Source: Pannonibacter tanglangensis (lineage in GTDB: Bacteria; Pseudomonadota; Alphaproteobacteria; Rhizobiales; Stappiaceae). From it: a stretch of 64,000 nucleotides of DNA. The notes beneath the pieces were generated by a model. It did not search any database. It was not told the DNA's origin and worked only from the letters and a program-made list of their open reading frames with translations. The stretch lies in assembly GCF_009915685.1 (NCBI RefSeq), contig NZ_JAABLP010000002.1; one strand, given 5' to 3'. Shown one piece after another: positions 35,046 to 43,664 of the stretch; the stretch's first letter is position 1; the number at the start of each line of letters is the position of its first letter. The position numbers were made by a program, and so were the translations under genes.

Positions 35046-35819
35046 ATGGACGACTTGTTCTCGCCCGAGGGGTTCGACGAGGCCGGACCGCTTTACGTGG
35101 CGCTGCAGCGGCGGATCGCCGATGCCATTGCCACCGGCCAGCTGACCCCGGGCGACAGCCTGCCGCCGGAGCGCGACATGGCGGCCAAGACGGGGCTCAG
35201 CCGCGTCACGGTCCGCAAGGCCGTGCAGGCGCTTGTGGCCCAGGGGCACCTGGTGCAGAAGCGCGGGTCCGGCACCTTCGTCGCCCCCAAGGTTGAGCGT
35301 CTCGAACAGGCGCTGTCGCTGCTGACCTCCTTCTCGGAAGACATGGCGCGACGGGGCAAGACCGTCGAATCGGTGTTCCTGTCGCGCGGCATTCATGCGC
35401 CGACGCCGGAAGAGGTGATGGCGCTCGGCCTCAGCGCGCAGGACCGGGTGTCGCGTCTGGAGCGCGTGCGCCAGACCGACGGGGTGCCGCTGGCGATCGA
35501 GCGGGCGGCGCTGTCGACCGCCATCCTGCCCGATCCCTTCCGGGTCGAGCGCTCGCTCTACGAGGTTCTGTCCGAACTCGGCCGCCGGCCGGTGCGGGCG
35601 GTGCAGCGCCTGTCGGCCACCAATCTTTCGCCTGCCGATGCGGCTCTCCTCCATCTGCCGGCCGGAGCGGCCGGGCTGCGGATCGAGCGTGTGTCCTACC
35701 TGCCGTCCGGGCGGGTGGTGGAATTCACGCGCTCTCTTTATCGCGGCGATGCCTACGACTTCGCCGTTGAACTCCAGCTTGCCCCCGAAACGCCGCGGGC
35801 ATCGACCGACAAGGACTGA
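35046..35819 (+). CDS. GntR-family (HutC/UTRA) regulator of amino-sugar genes
   Basis: A 257-aa regulator with an N-terminal winged helix (PLYVALQRRIADAIATGQLTPGDSLPPERDMAAKTGLSRVTVRKAVQALVAQG) and a C-terminal UTRA ligand domain (VSRLERVRQTDGVPLAIERAAL, LRIERVSYLPSGRVVEFTRSLYRGDAYDF). It resembles NagQ/NagR/DasR-type repressors that respond to GlcNAc-6-P or GlcN-6-P. It lies 4 bases after the kinase and 2 before the deaminase, in the operon whose promoter holds paired TTTGGTAT sites. Those sites and the mirrored ones at murQ are its probable operators. Confidence 0.87.
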   Translation: MDDLFSPEGFDEAGPLYVALQRRIADAIATGQLTPGDSLPPERDMAAKTGLSRVTVRKAVQALVAQGHLVQKRGSGTFVAPKVERLEQALSLLTSFSEDMARRGKTVESVFLSRGIHAPTPEEVMALGLSAQDRVSRLERVRQTDGVPLAIERAALSTAILPDPFRVERSLYEVLSELGRRPVRAVQRLSATNLSPADAALLHLPAGAAGLRIERVSYLPSGRVVEFTRSLYRGDAYDFAVELQLAPETPRASTDKD

Positions 35820-35821
35820 TC

Positions 35822-36850
35822 ATGACTACGACGACGCACATGGCCACCGAAGTTGCCGAAATCCCCGAGGCGGCCGCGCGTTTCCTGACCGAGGCCCGCG
35901 CGCCGCTCTCCGCCGCTGCTGCCGCCATGCGCCAGCTGGATCCGAAGGTGATCGTCAGCGTCGCCCGCGGCTCTTCCGACCACGCCTCGACCTATTTCAA
36001 GTATGCGGTCGAGCTGGTCGCCGGCGTGCCGGTCGCCTCTGTCGGTCCCTCGATTGCCTCCATCTACGGCCGGACGCTGAAGCTGGCCGGTGCCGCCTGT
36101 GTCGGCGTGTCCCAGTCGGGCAAGAGCCCGGACATCGTCGAGATGATGCGCTCGGCCGGCGCCGGCGGGGCTCTGACCATCGCCCTGACCAACAACGCCG
36201 CCTCGCCGATGGCGGCCGTCAGCGCCCATGCGCTGCCGCTCAGCGCCGGGCCGGAGCAGAGCGTCGCGGCCACCAAGACCTTCGTCAACTCGGTCGTCGC
36301 CGGCCTGGCGCTGCTGTCCGAATGGCTCGAGGACGAGGCGCTTCGCGCGGCGGTCGCCGGTCTGCCGGAGGCCTTTGCCCGGGCGCTGGAGCAGGACTGG
36401 ACCCCGCTGTCCGACCGGCTGGTGCGGGCCCAGTCGCTTTATGTCCTGGGGCGCGGTCCGGGCTTTGCCATGTCCAATGAAATGGCGCTGAAGTTCAAGG
36501 AAACCAGTGGCTTGCATGCGGAATCCTACAGTGCTGCGGAAGTTCTGCACGGCCCGGCGGCCATTGTCGGCGGCCGCTTCCCGGTGCTTGCGCTCGGGGT
36601 CGAGGATGCGGCGCTGCCGCATGTCCGGGCAACGGTCGAGCGTCTGGTCGGGCAGGAGGCGGACGTGTTCTGCACCGGGCTGGCCGTCGACGGCGCCACC
36701 ACGCTGCCCAGCGTCTCCGGCCTGCATCCGATCGTGGCTCCGCTGGTCCTGGGCGTCAGCTTCTACAAGTTCATCGAGCAGCTGTCGCGGCGTCGCGGGT
36801 TCAACCCGGATGTGCCGCCGCACCTGAAGAAGGTCACGGAGACGGTCTGA
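35822..36850 (+). CDS. Glucosamine-6-phosphate deaminase, SIS type (NagB-II)
   Basis: A 342-aa protein made of two SIS domains, like the isomerase half of GlmS. Motifs are VARGSSDHASTYFKYAVE, VGVSQSGKSPDIVEMM, GPEQSVAATKTFVNS and ALKFKETSGLHAESYSAAEVLHGP, with the C-terminal RGFNPDVPPHLKKVTETV typical of NagB-II enzymes. It should convert glucosamine-6-phosphate to fructose-6-phosphate plus ammonia, replacing the unrelated classical NagB. Its stop overlaps the nagA start by one base (TGATG). AgaS-type deaminases are the alternative reading. Confidence 0.87.
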   Translation: MTTTTHMATEVAEIPEAAARFLTEARAPLSAAAAAMRQLDPKVIVSVARGSSDHASTYFKYAVELVAGVPVASVGPSIASIYGRTLKLAGAACVGVSQSGKSPDIVEMMRSAGAGGALTIALTNNAASPMAAVSAHALPLSAGPEQSVAATKTFVNSVVAGLALLSEWLEDEALRAAVAGLPEAFARALEQDWTPLSDRLVRAQSLYVLGRGPGFAMSNEMALKFKETSGLHAESYSAAEVLHGPAAIVGGRFPVLALGVEDAALPHVRATVERLVGQEADVFCTGLAVDGATTLPSVSGLHPIVAPLVLGVSFYKFIEQLSRRRGFNPDVPPHLKKVTETV

Positions 36851-38010
36851 TGCGTCTGGTCTTTACGGGCGCCCGGCTGTTCGACGGCCAGCGTCTCCTC
36901 GAGGGGCGGGCGCTTCTGGTCGAGGACGGCCGCATCGCCGGCTTTGCCGACCTCGCCTCGGCCGAGGCGGGGGCCTTTGGCGGCGAACACATCGCGCTGG
37001 CCGGCGGGGTTCTCGCACCCGGTTTCCTCGACCTGCAGGTCAATGGCGGCGACGGCATCATGGTCGACGGCAGCGCCGATGTGGAGCGTCTGCGCCGCAT
37101 CTGTGCCGCCCATCTCCGCCTTGGGGCCACCGGCATCCTGCCGACGCTGATCACCGACACGCGCGCGGCCACGGCCGCGGTCCTGGCGGCCGGCAGCGCT
37201 GCCGCGCGGGCCGCCGTGCCCGGCTTCCTCGGCCTGCATCTGGAGGGGCCGCATCTGGATCCGCGCCGCAAGGGCGCGCATGACCCGGCGCTGATCCGTC
37301 CGATGGACGAGAGTGATCTGGCGATGCTGTGCCAGGCGGCGGCCGAGCTGCCGGTCCTCCTTGTCACACTCGCGCCGCAGTCGGTCACGCCGGAGCAGAT
37401 CACCGCGCTCAGCCGTGCCGGCGTGATCGTCAGCCTTGGCCACACCGACAGCACCGCCGCCGAAGCCAAGGCCGCCTTTGCGGCCGGGGCGCGCTGCGTC
37501 ACGCATCTGTTCAACGCCATGAGCCAGCTCGGCAACCGCGAGCCGGGCATGGTCGGGGCGACGCTCGATTCGGATGTCTTCTGCGGGATCATCACCGACG
37601 GTGTCCATGTGGCACCGGAGGGCCTGCGCATCGCGCTGGCCGCGAAGCGGGGCGAGGGGCTCTTCCTCGTCTCGGACGCGATGGCGGCAGCCGGGACCGA
37701 TGTCGCGGAGTTCATGCTCGGCGGCCGCCGCATCCTCAGGGCCAATGGCCGCCTGACGCTGGAGGACGGCACCCTGGCCGGTGCCGACATCTGCCTGCCG
37801 CGCTCCATCCGCTATCTGGTCCAGACCGTCGGGGCACCGCTCGACCTGGCGCTGGCCATGGCCACGAGCCGGCCGGCGGCCTGCATCGGCGCCGGTGATC
37901 GCCTCGGCGCGCTGGCCAAGGGCCGTCGGGCGGATCTGGTTCACCTGACCGGAGATCTGGAACTGGCGGGCGTCTGGCATGCCGGCGCGCCGGTGCCGGG
38001 GGTCACCTGA
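36850..38010 (+). CDS. nagA: N-acetylglucosamine-6-phosphate deacetylase
   Basis: A 386-aa amidohydrolase-superfamily enzyme that removes acetate from GlcNAc-6-phosphate. Visible motifs are APGFLDLQVNGGDG, GLHLEGPHLDPRRKGAHD with the metal-binding Glu, TDGVHV, and LVSDAMAAAG with the catalytic Asp. The length is normal. It is the last gene of the kinase-GntR-deaminase-nagA operon and is followed by a strong terminator. Its substrate would come both from the kinase and from MurQ. Confidence 0.93.
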   Translation: MRLVFTGARLFDGQRLLEGRALLVEDGRIAGFADLASAEAGAFGGEHIALAGGVLAPGFLDLQVNGGDGIMVDGSADVERLRRICAAHLRLGATGILPTLITDTRAATAAVLAAGSAAARAAVPGFLGLHLEGPHLDPRRKGAHDPALIRPMDESDLAMLCQAAAELPVLLVTLAPQSVTPEQITALSRAGVIVSLGHTDSTAAEAKAAFAAGARCVTHLFNAMSQLGNREPGMVGATLDSDVFCGIITDGVHVAPEGLRIALAAKRGEGLFLVSDAMAAAGTDVAEFMLGGRRILRANGRLTLEDGTLAGADICLPRSIRYLVQTVGAPLDLALAMATSRPAACIGAGDRLGALAKGRRADLVHLTGDLELAGVWHAGAPVPGVT

Positions 38011-38041
38011 GCGGTCCTGACCGACGCTGCCGAGATCCGAA

Positions 38042-38069
38042 GGGAGAGCCATTGCGCTCTCCCTTTTTT
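38042..38069 (+). terminator. Rho-independent terminator of the nag operon
   Basis: GGGAGAGC, a 6-base loop, GCTCTCCC and TTTTTT form a textbook intrinsic terminator 31 bases after nagA. Confidence 0.9.
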
Positions 38070-38087
38070 CTTGATCCGGCCCGGCCC

Positions 38088-38699
38088 TCAACGCCGCTCG
38101 GGCGGACAGGCCGTCAGACGCTGCCGAAGACTGGCCGCGTCCCGTGGCGGCAGCAACGCAAGCACGTCCGCCGTTTCGGTCATCCTCACGAACGGCCCCG
38201 CAGGTGTCGTCCTCAGGAATGTCCGCAGCCGCATCTGCGCCGGAAGCGGGCGCGCTAGGCAGCCCCCGACCACCGAGATCGTCAGCTCGCCCCGGCCCTC
38301 GGACGTCTGCTTCAGCGCGGTGATCCGCTGCTGCGTGGATCTGGCCCGGTCGAGATCCACTGCCGCGATTCGCGCGAGATGGATCCGTTCGCCCGGCTCT
38401 GCCACCACGCCGGCCGCGCCTGCCGGACCCGAATCGTCGGCCTTGATCTCGAGGCGGAACTCCTCGGCGATCGCCGCCTCCGGCTGTGCCGCAGGCGCAT
38501 AGGCCAGTCGCAGCACCACATCGCCCGAGCGCAGATGCAGCGCCTCGTCCAGCCCCACGCCGGCGGTCAGACGGGCCGGATCCGTCGTGAGCGGATCAAG
38601 GCTTGCCGCCGTCAGCACGCCGGAGGCGGTCAGGGAGGCGCACCCGGCCAGGGCGCCGGCAAGGAGCAGGGGGACGAGAGCAGGGAGCGGCTTGCGCAT
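38088..38699 (-). CDS. Putative lipoprotein of unknown function
   Basis: A 203-aa protein with a lipoprotein signal peptide (MRKPLPALVPLLLAGALAGC; lipobox LAGC, lipidated Cys20). The mature part has no motif that I recognise; it is moderately charged and looks like a compact beta-rich domain. It is transcribed divergently from a membrane-protein gene across an AT-rich 65-base gap with an inverted repeat. It converges on nagA past that operon's terminator. An envelope role is likely, but nothing more can be said. Confidence 0.7.
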   Translation of the reverse strand: MRKPLPALVPLLLAGALAGCASLTASGVLTAASLDPLTTDPARLTAGVGLDEALHLRSGDVVLRLAYAPAAQPEAAIAEEFRLEIKADDSGPAGAAGVVAEPGERIHLARIAAVDLDRARSTQQRITALKQTSEGRGELTISVVGGCLARPLPAQMRLRTFLRTTPAGPFVRMTETADVLALLPPRDAASLRQRLTACPPERR

Positions 38700-38711
38700 T
38701 CGATCGAACTC

Positions 38712-38737
38712 CGATAATCAACATTTAGAAATTATCG
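38712..38737. promoter_or_regulatory. AT-rich spaced inverted repeat in a divergent promoter region
   Basis: CGATAAT-N12-ATTATCG is a perfect inverted repeat with 7-base arms in an otherwise GC-rich landscape. It lies between the lipoprotein gene (-) and the membrane-protein gene (+) and is a candidate operator or promoter element. The binding protein is unknown. Confidence 0.45.
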
Positions 38738-38764
38738 TAAAACATTAAATCGAGAAAGCGTAAG

Positions 38765-39316
38765 ATGAAAAAATCTTTCGTATCTCCCTTCGGGACCCCT
38801 GCCGTCCGGCTGCTGGTTCTTCTCACGGCGGCGGTCGGCTTCCTCGTTGGCCTGACGGTGGCGCTTGGCGTGTGGTGCGTCTTCAGTCCCACCTCGCTGG
38901 CCCTTGTCGTGCTGGCGCGGCTGGATGTCGGGGCGGAGGGGCTCGACGACTGGCAGGTGCAGGCGGTGGCCGGCATCCTGATCCTGCTGTTTGCCCTGTG
39001 GCTGCAGGCGCTGGCTGCGCTGAAGGATCTGGTCGAGACCAGTCTTGATCCGGGCCATGTGCCGATCTCGCTGCTGCGGTTCAGCTACCGCCGCGCCCTG
39101 CAGTTCTCGGTCGCCGGGGTGGTCTGGTCGGTGGTGGCGCAGATGCCGCTGGCGGCCCTCCTGACTGATGACGACCGGTTCCTGCTGATGCGTTTCGGCG
39201 AGCTGACCCTGCTGTCCGTCCTGCTCTTCGCCTTTGCAGTCCTCTCCTTCCGCCTCGTGCTCGCCAGCCGCCGCGAGACCCGCGCCGCGGCTGCCTCCCG
39301 CTCCCTGTCCTTGTGA
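38765..39316 (+). CDS. Membrane protein of unknown function
   Basis: A 183-aa protein with about four hydrophobic segments (residues ~15-40, ~66-88, ~110-130 and ~145-165) and a basic, Arg/Ala-rich C-terminal tail. I recognise no family. Its last codons overlap the start of the following lipoprotein gene, so the two are probably made together. The start at 38765 follows an AT-rich upstream region. The pairing with a lipoprotein suggests an envelope function. Confidence 0.68.
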   Translation: MKKSFVSPFGTPAVRLLVLLTAAVGFLVGLTVALGVWCVFSPTSLALVVLARLDVGAEGLDDWQVQAVAGILILLFALWLQALAALKDLVETSLDPGHVPISLLRFSYRRALQFSVAGVVWSVVAQMPLAALLTDDDRFLLMRFGELTLLSVLLFAFAVLSFRLVLASRRETRAAAASRSLSL

Positions 39317-39825
39317 AAGCTCCGTCCATGTCCTCCGCCATCCGGTCCTCCGCCGTCCTTCTCCTCCTCTCCGGCCTTGTCGCCTGCTCCCCCACCGTCC
39401 GGCAGGCCCCCGCGCCCATCCTGTCGCCGCAGGGGCAGTCCATGGGGACGCTTCATCTCACCTTCCAGCAGGAGAGCAGCCTGTTCGAGGATGTGAACCG
39501 CATCGTGGCGACGGCCGTCAGCAGCGACGGCGAGGTGTTCACCGGGCGTGTCGTCCAGTCGATCGAGCAGACGAATTCCGACAGTTCCGACATGTTCTGG
39601 GATCCGGCCAAGACGTCGAAGAAGGGGTGGGGCGGGCTCAGCTTCCGCGACGGGTCCGAGACGTCGGTCAGCTACCGCTCGGATGCCCAGGCCGTCCTCA
39701 ACGGCAATCGGGGCCGCAGCATGAGCTGCGACATCCGCTTTGCCGAGCCGTCGGCCGGCATTGATGGCGGGGGCGTCGGCCAGTGCCGCATCTCGGATGG
39801 CCGTCAGGTGCCCGTGCAGTTCTGA
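39313..39825 (+). CDS. Putative lipoprotein of unknown function
   Basis: A ~170-aa protein with a lipoprotein signal peptide ending SGLVAC (Cys25 if the GTG at 39313 is used). The start may be this GTG, which overlaps the upstream stop (GTGA), or the ATG at 39328. The mature region has no recognised domain; it contains several Ser/Asp-rich turns and two Cys residues near the C-terminus (SMSCDIRF, GQCRIS), which could form a disulfide in the periplasm. It is translationally coupled to the membrane protein gene before it. Confidence 0.68.
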   Translation: MKAPSMSSAIRSSAVLLLLSGLVACSPTVRQAPAPILSPQGQSMGTLHLTFQQESSLFEDVNRIVATAVSSDGEVFTGRVVQSIEQTNSDSSDMFWDPAKTSKKGWGGLSFRDGSETSVSYRSDAQAVLNGNRGRSMSCDIRFAEPSAGIDGGGVGQCRISDGRQVPVQF

Positions 39826-39842
39826 TGCGGGCCGGCCCTGTG

Positions 39843-39886
39843 GCCTGACGGCAGGGGCGGGATCTTCAGCCTGACGGCAGGGGCGG
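39843..39886. repeat. Short direct repeat between convergent genes
   Basis: GCCTGACGGCAGGGGCGG occurs twice exactly (39843-39860 and 39869-39886) with an 8-base spacer. It lies between the lipoprotein gene and the ATP-grasp gene, which converge. Confidence 0.7.
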
Positions 39887-39897
39887 ACACCGGTGGC

Positions 39898-40830
39898 TCA
39901 GGCCGCCGGCGATGTCCCGATCCTCCAGTGATCCCCCAGCCAGCGGTCGAATGTCTTCGGCTCGAAGGCCTCGAAGCCGCCGCCCGGATAAAGCGTCAGC
40001 TCGCCGATGTAGAGACGGTCGCCGGTGTCGTAGAAATCCACCCGCACGAAATCGAGCCCCTCGGCGACCGTTTCCGCGAGCCGCAACATCTCGTCCAGCC
40101 GCGGCGGGGGCGGCACGCTGCCCGGGTAAGGCGGATAATAGTCCGGGTCGTGGAACCCCAGCCGCGACCACTGACGGTCGAAGTTCGCGCAATAGCCCTG
40201 ATTCGCCTCGCGGACGTCGACGCCGATCAGCGCCACCCGGCCGTGGAACACGAAGCAGCGGTAATCCCAGGGCACGCCCCCGTCCGGGCGGGTCAGCAAC
40301 GGCTCGATCATCGCCTGGCGCGGCACACCCGCATAGGCCCATTCCCGATTGTAGCGGGCATGATCGATGGCAAGCCAGCGCGGCAGCGGGTCGTCGCGCT
40401 GCACCGCAGCCACATCGGCAGGACCGTGCAGGAAGGTTCCGAGCCCGCTGGCGTGGTTCGGCTTCAGCACGGCGGGCAGGGGGATCATGCGCCAGTCGAT
40501 GTCCGCAAGCCGGGTGCCGGACCACAGGGTGGGCACCGCATGGCGCTCGCCGATCCGCTCGGCGATGAAGGACTTGACCGCGAGCTTGTCGACGAGCCGG
40601 ATGTACAGCGGGTTCCGGTCGTGGAGCTTGCGGTGCTGCAGTTTCTCGCAGAACGTCCTGGGGTGGTCGAGGTCCGGCCATTCCCCCTTGATGGACAGGA
40701 ACTTGAGCTGCAGATAGGGCCGGTCGGGCAGGGGCGAGATCAGCCGCCAGAACAGGCGACGGGCCCTGAGCAGCACGGGATTCTGGCGCTCGCCGGCCCG
40801 GATGAAGCTTTCCTTCTCTGTCTCGGCCAC
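39898..40830 (-). CDS. TupA-like ATP-grasp protein
   Basis: A 310-aa protein of the TupA-like ATP-grasp group, found in surface polysaccharide loci and named for teichuronopeptide synthesis. Features are RPYLQLKFLSIKGEWPDLDHPRTFCEKLQHRKL near the N-terminus, VLKPNHASGLGTFL (nucleotide-binding Lys), a WDYRCFVFHGRVALI strand and the metal-binding end FVRVDFYDTGDRLYIGELTLYPGGGF. Such enzymes probably join an amino acid or other carboxylate to a sugar. It diverges from a flippase gene, which fits polysaccharide modification. Confidence 0.82.
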   Translation of the reverse strand: MAETEKESFIRAGERQNPVLLRARRLFWRLISPLPDRPYLQLKFLSIKGEWPDLDHPRTFCEKLQHRKLHDRNPLYIRLVDKLAVKSFIAERIGERHAVPTLWSGTRLADIDWRMIPLPAVLKPNHASGLGTFLHGPADVAAVQRDDPLPRWLAIDHARYNREWAYAGVPRQAMIEPLLTRPDGGVPWDYRCFVFHGRVALIGVDVREANQGYCANFDRQWSRLGFHDPDYYPPYPGSVPPPPRLDEMLRLAETVAEGLDFVRVDFYDTGDRLYIGELTLYPGGGFEAFEPKTFDRWLGDHWRIGTSPAA

Positions 40831-40914
40831 GCCCGGTCTCCCCTGATCCTCCGCAGCAAGCGATAGCAGCCGGATTTTAATCTGCCGTTACGCCGGCTGC
40901 CCTATACCGGGGAC

Positions 40915-42456
40915 ATGTCGCATCTCATTGGCCATTCCCTGCTCAACCTGGCGGCCTCGCTGGCCTCGATGCTGTCCGGCTTTCTGGTCGCGGTCCTGCT
41001 GGCGCGGGTCCTCGGGCCCGAAGGCCTCGGCGCGACCGCCTTCGCCATCTGGTTCGCTGCCGCCGCCGCCGCGGTGGCCGATCGCGGCTGGCCGCAGACC
41101 CTGTTGCGCTTCGTGGCGGCAGCCGCGCCCGATGCGCGTGCCGGCCTGATCCGGGCCTTCGTGCGCCGCTGGGCGGTCGGGGTCCTCCTTGCCACCCTGG
41201 CCGGCGTGGCCGTTGCTGCCGGTGTCGCGCTGTTGCGGACGCCGGGCGAGGGAGCCTATGTGCTGCTGCTGGTGGCGATCTGCCTTGTCTACTCGGCAGC
41301 GGGTCTGGCAGCCAACGCCCGCCGTGCGGCTGGCGACTTCGCCGCACCTGCCGGACGCACGATCCTGGCTGCGCTGCTTTATGTTCCGGCCGCCTGGGCG
41401 GGGGCCGTGATGGCGGGCCTTGTCGGCGCGGTGGCGGCCTTGCTGCTGCGCTCGCTGCCGCTTCTCCCGCTGCTTGGCAGGGCCCTGAGGGAGCCGGACG
41501 GGCGCAATCACCCGCTTCCCGTTGTCCCGCAGGACGCTCGCGTGTTTGCACGTCAGGTCTGGGGCAGCGACCTTATCGACATCCTGGTCCTCAGCCGCCT
41601 GGAATACCTGTTCTTCATCCTGCTCGCCTCGGCGTCCGACCTTGGGCTGTTCGCTGTCGCGATCGCCTTCGCCGGACTGGTCGAACAGCTCTCGCTCCAG
41701 TTTGGCGCGCCGCTTGTCGTCGCCTTTGCCGGCCATGCCGACAGCGCGCCGCAGCCCGTCCCGTCCGCACCGCCGCAGCTGCAGGCCCTGTTCGAGCGGT
41801 CCTATCTTGCGCTCGCGGCCGTTTGCCTGCCCGTCTGTCTGGGCGGGGCTGCCGTGATGCCCGTGCTGCTGCCGCTGGTCTATGGCCCATCCTATGCGGG
41901 GCTGGCGCCCGCGGCGGCGGCCTTGCTGCTGGCGGCCGCACTCGCGGCCCTTGCCGTCGTGCCCTGGTCCGCCCTTTCGGCGCTCGGGCTCGGCCGGCGC
42001 CTGCTGGGCTGCGTCCTCGCGCTGGCGCTGGCCACGGTGATGCTGCTGCCGGCCGGAATTGCTGCCTATGGCGTTGCAGGCGCGGTGGCGGCCAAATGCG
42101 CGGTGCAGGCTGCCGGACTTGTGCTGCTGCAGCAGGTTCTGGTCCGGGCCGGCGGGCCGCGGGCACCCTGGCCGGGGCTGGTGCGGCTGCTGCTTGCTGC
42201 CCTCTGTCCGGCGCTGGTCGCCTGGCTGGTGCTGCAGGTGACGGACTGGCCCGATGCCGTGGCGCTGGTTGCGGCCGTCCTGCTCGCGGTGCTGATCTAT
42301 CCGCTCGCCTTGCGGCTCACCGGAGCCTTGCCGGCTGCCCGGTTTGGCGGACTGGTCGAGGCGGTTGCCGCCTCAGACCGCCTGCCGCTGCGGCTGCGCG
42401 GCGTCGTCCGCCAGATAGGCCGCTTCGTCCTCGTCGGCGAGAAGCGCCGGATGTGA
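40915..42456 (+). CDS. Polysaccharide flippase (Wzx-like, MOP superfamily)
   Basis: A 513-aa integral membrane protein with roughly 12-14 hydrophobic segments. The N-terminus (MSHLIGHSLLNLAASLASMLSGFLVAVLLARVLGPEGLGATAFAIWF) is typical of lipid-linked oligosaccharide flippases of the MOP superfamily. It should move undecaprenyl-linked repeat units across the inner membrane. Its last 84 bases overlap, in antisense, the end of the GumK-like glycosyltransferase gene. The region is very GC-rich and rich in Leu/Ala codons. The family is clear; the polymer is unknown. Confidence 0.83.
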   Translation: MSHLIGHSLLNLAASLASMLSGFLVAVLLARVLGPEGLGATAFAIWFAAAAAAVADRGWPQTLLRFVAAAAPDARAGLIRAFVRRWAVGVLLATLAGVAVAAGVALLRTPGEGAYVLLLVAICLVYSAAGLAANARRAAGDFAAPAGRTILAALLYVPAAWAGAVMAGLVGAVAALLLRSLPLLPLLGRALREPDGRNHPLPVVPQDARVFARQVWGSDLIDILVLSRLEYLFFILLASASDLGLFAVAIAFAGLVEQLSLQFGAPLVVAFAGHADSAPQPVPSAPPQLQALFERSYLALAAVCLPVCLGGAAVMPVLLPLVYGPSYAGLAPAAAALLLAAALAALAVVPWSALSALGLGRRLLGCVLALALATVMLLPAGIAAYGVAGAVAAKCAVQAAGLVLLQQVLVRAGGPRAPWPGLVRLLLAALCPALVAWLVLQVTDWPDAVALVAAVLLAVLIYPLALRLTGALPAARFGGLVEAVAASDRLPLRLRGVVRQIGRFVLVGEKRRM

Positions 42457-43647
42457 GGTGAGGCCCAGTGTGGCCAGCGTGTCGATGGCATTGTCGCGCC
42501 AGTCGGCAATGTCGAAGCGCAGGGTCCCGGACCGCTTCATGGCAATGCAGCGGTCGACCAGGGCGCGGCCCTCGAATCGGCCGCTGCGCGGGTAGGTGAC
42601 CTCGTTCCCCCGGGCCACAGGGATGCTGTCGGGCAGGATCACGGGCAGGCCGCAATGGGCGTATTGCAGCAGCTTCAGGCTTGATTCCGCCAGATAGCTC
42701 TCGTTGTCGGACGCCGCATAGGCGGCAATGCCGAAATCCGCATGCCGGATGAACCCTGCCAGCTCCTCGAAGCCGATCTCGCCATGGACCTTCAGGTTTG
42801 CAGGTGCCGGCCGGTCCCATCTGGTGCCGAACACATGGAACGTGACCTCGGGTGCAGACCTCGCCAGATCCGCGAGCACCGGCCGGTCGAGCAGCATGTC
42901 GCCCACCGAGATCGCATTTAGGGTGCCGGGTGGATAGGGGCTCTGCCGGGCGGCGCGGAAGGCCGAGGGCTCGACGGCCTGGGGAATCACACTGACCCGG
43001 CCACCGGGCGGGAGCTGTTCCGCCAGCCGGCGGGAGGGGACGCAGACGCTGTCGAACGCGCCGATGATGCGCCGCTCGATGCCCTGAAGATGCGGCGACG
43101 CGCCGACGCTCTGCAGGTGGTCACGGCACAGGTAGAGGGTTTTGGCCTGCGGGCGCAGGGCCCGCACCGCGTCAAAGAAGGCCAGCGGGGTGCCGCTCTC
43201 CAGCATGACCACGTCGGACTGCAGGATTGCGTTGCGCGCAAAGGCCGGCAGCCGCCCGGCGTAGAGCGGGAACAGCAGGGATCCGATCCGGTCGAGAAGC
43301 GGATTGCGGTTGCTGAAGGCATGGACGGGGGCAATGTAGGCACCAGCTTCAAGCCGCGGCGCGATCGGGGCGAACCGGTTCTTCTGCGCGCGGGTGATCG
43401 CCGCATAGCGCGGGCAGTTGCGCAACGCCCTGAGCCACGAGAAACCGACCGAAATGAAGCGCACCTGGTGCCCGAGCGCGGCCAGTTCCCTCGAAATGAA
43501 ATGAACGCTGGTCTTCCGGATCTGCGGCGCAAAGACATGGGCCGACAGAACCGAAATGAACTGAGATCCTCCCGCCACTGCGCCTCCGGTCCCTGTGCCG
43601 GCCGGCGCCTGCCGCGCCGGCTGTTGCCTGCTCCCCATCAGGATCAC
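42373..43647 (-). CDS. GumK-like glycosyltransferase (GT70)
   Basis: A ~424-aa glycosyltransferase resembling GumK, the membrane-associated glucuronosyltransferase of xanthan synthesis. Matches include HFISRELAALGHQVRFISVG at the N-terminus, SDVVMLESGTPLAFFDAVR, EVTFHVFGT and GFIRHADFGIAAYA...YLAESSLKLLQYAHCGLPVI, which form the donor-binding half. The start may be the GTG at 43647 or the ATG at 43638. It lies 17 bases after hutC on the same strand but is functionally linked to the flippase and ATP-grasp genes. Its 3' end overlaps the flippase gene by 84 bases. The sugar donor is inferred, not shown. Confidence 0.8.
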   Translation of the reverse strand: MILMGSRQQPARQAPAGTGTGGAVAGGSQFISVLSAHVFAPQIRKTSVHFISRELAALGHQVRFISVGFSWLRALRNCPRYAAITRAQKNRFAPIAPRLEAGAYIAPVHAFSNRNPLLDRIGSLLFPLYAGRLPAFARNAILQSDVVMLESGTPLAFFDAVRALRPQAKTLYLCRDHLQSVGASPHLQGIERRIIGAFDSVCVPSRRLAEQLPPGGRVSVIPQAVEPSAFRAARQSPYPPGTLNAISVGDMLLDRPVLADLARSAPEVTFHVFGTRWDRPAPANLKVHGEIGFEELAGFIRHADFGIAAYAASDNESYLAESSLKLLQYAHCGLPVILPDSIPVARGNEVTYPRSGRFEGRALVDRCIAMKRSGTLRFDIADWRDNAIDTLATLGLTSHPALLADEDEAAYLADDAAQPQRQAV

Positions 43648-43664
43648 AGGTTACGGAGTTTCCC

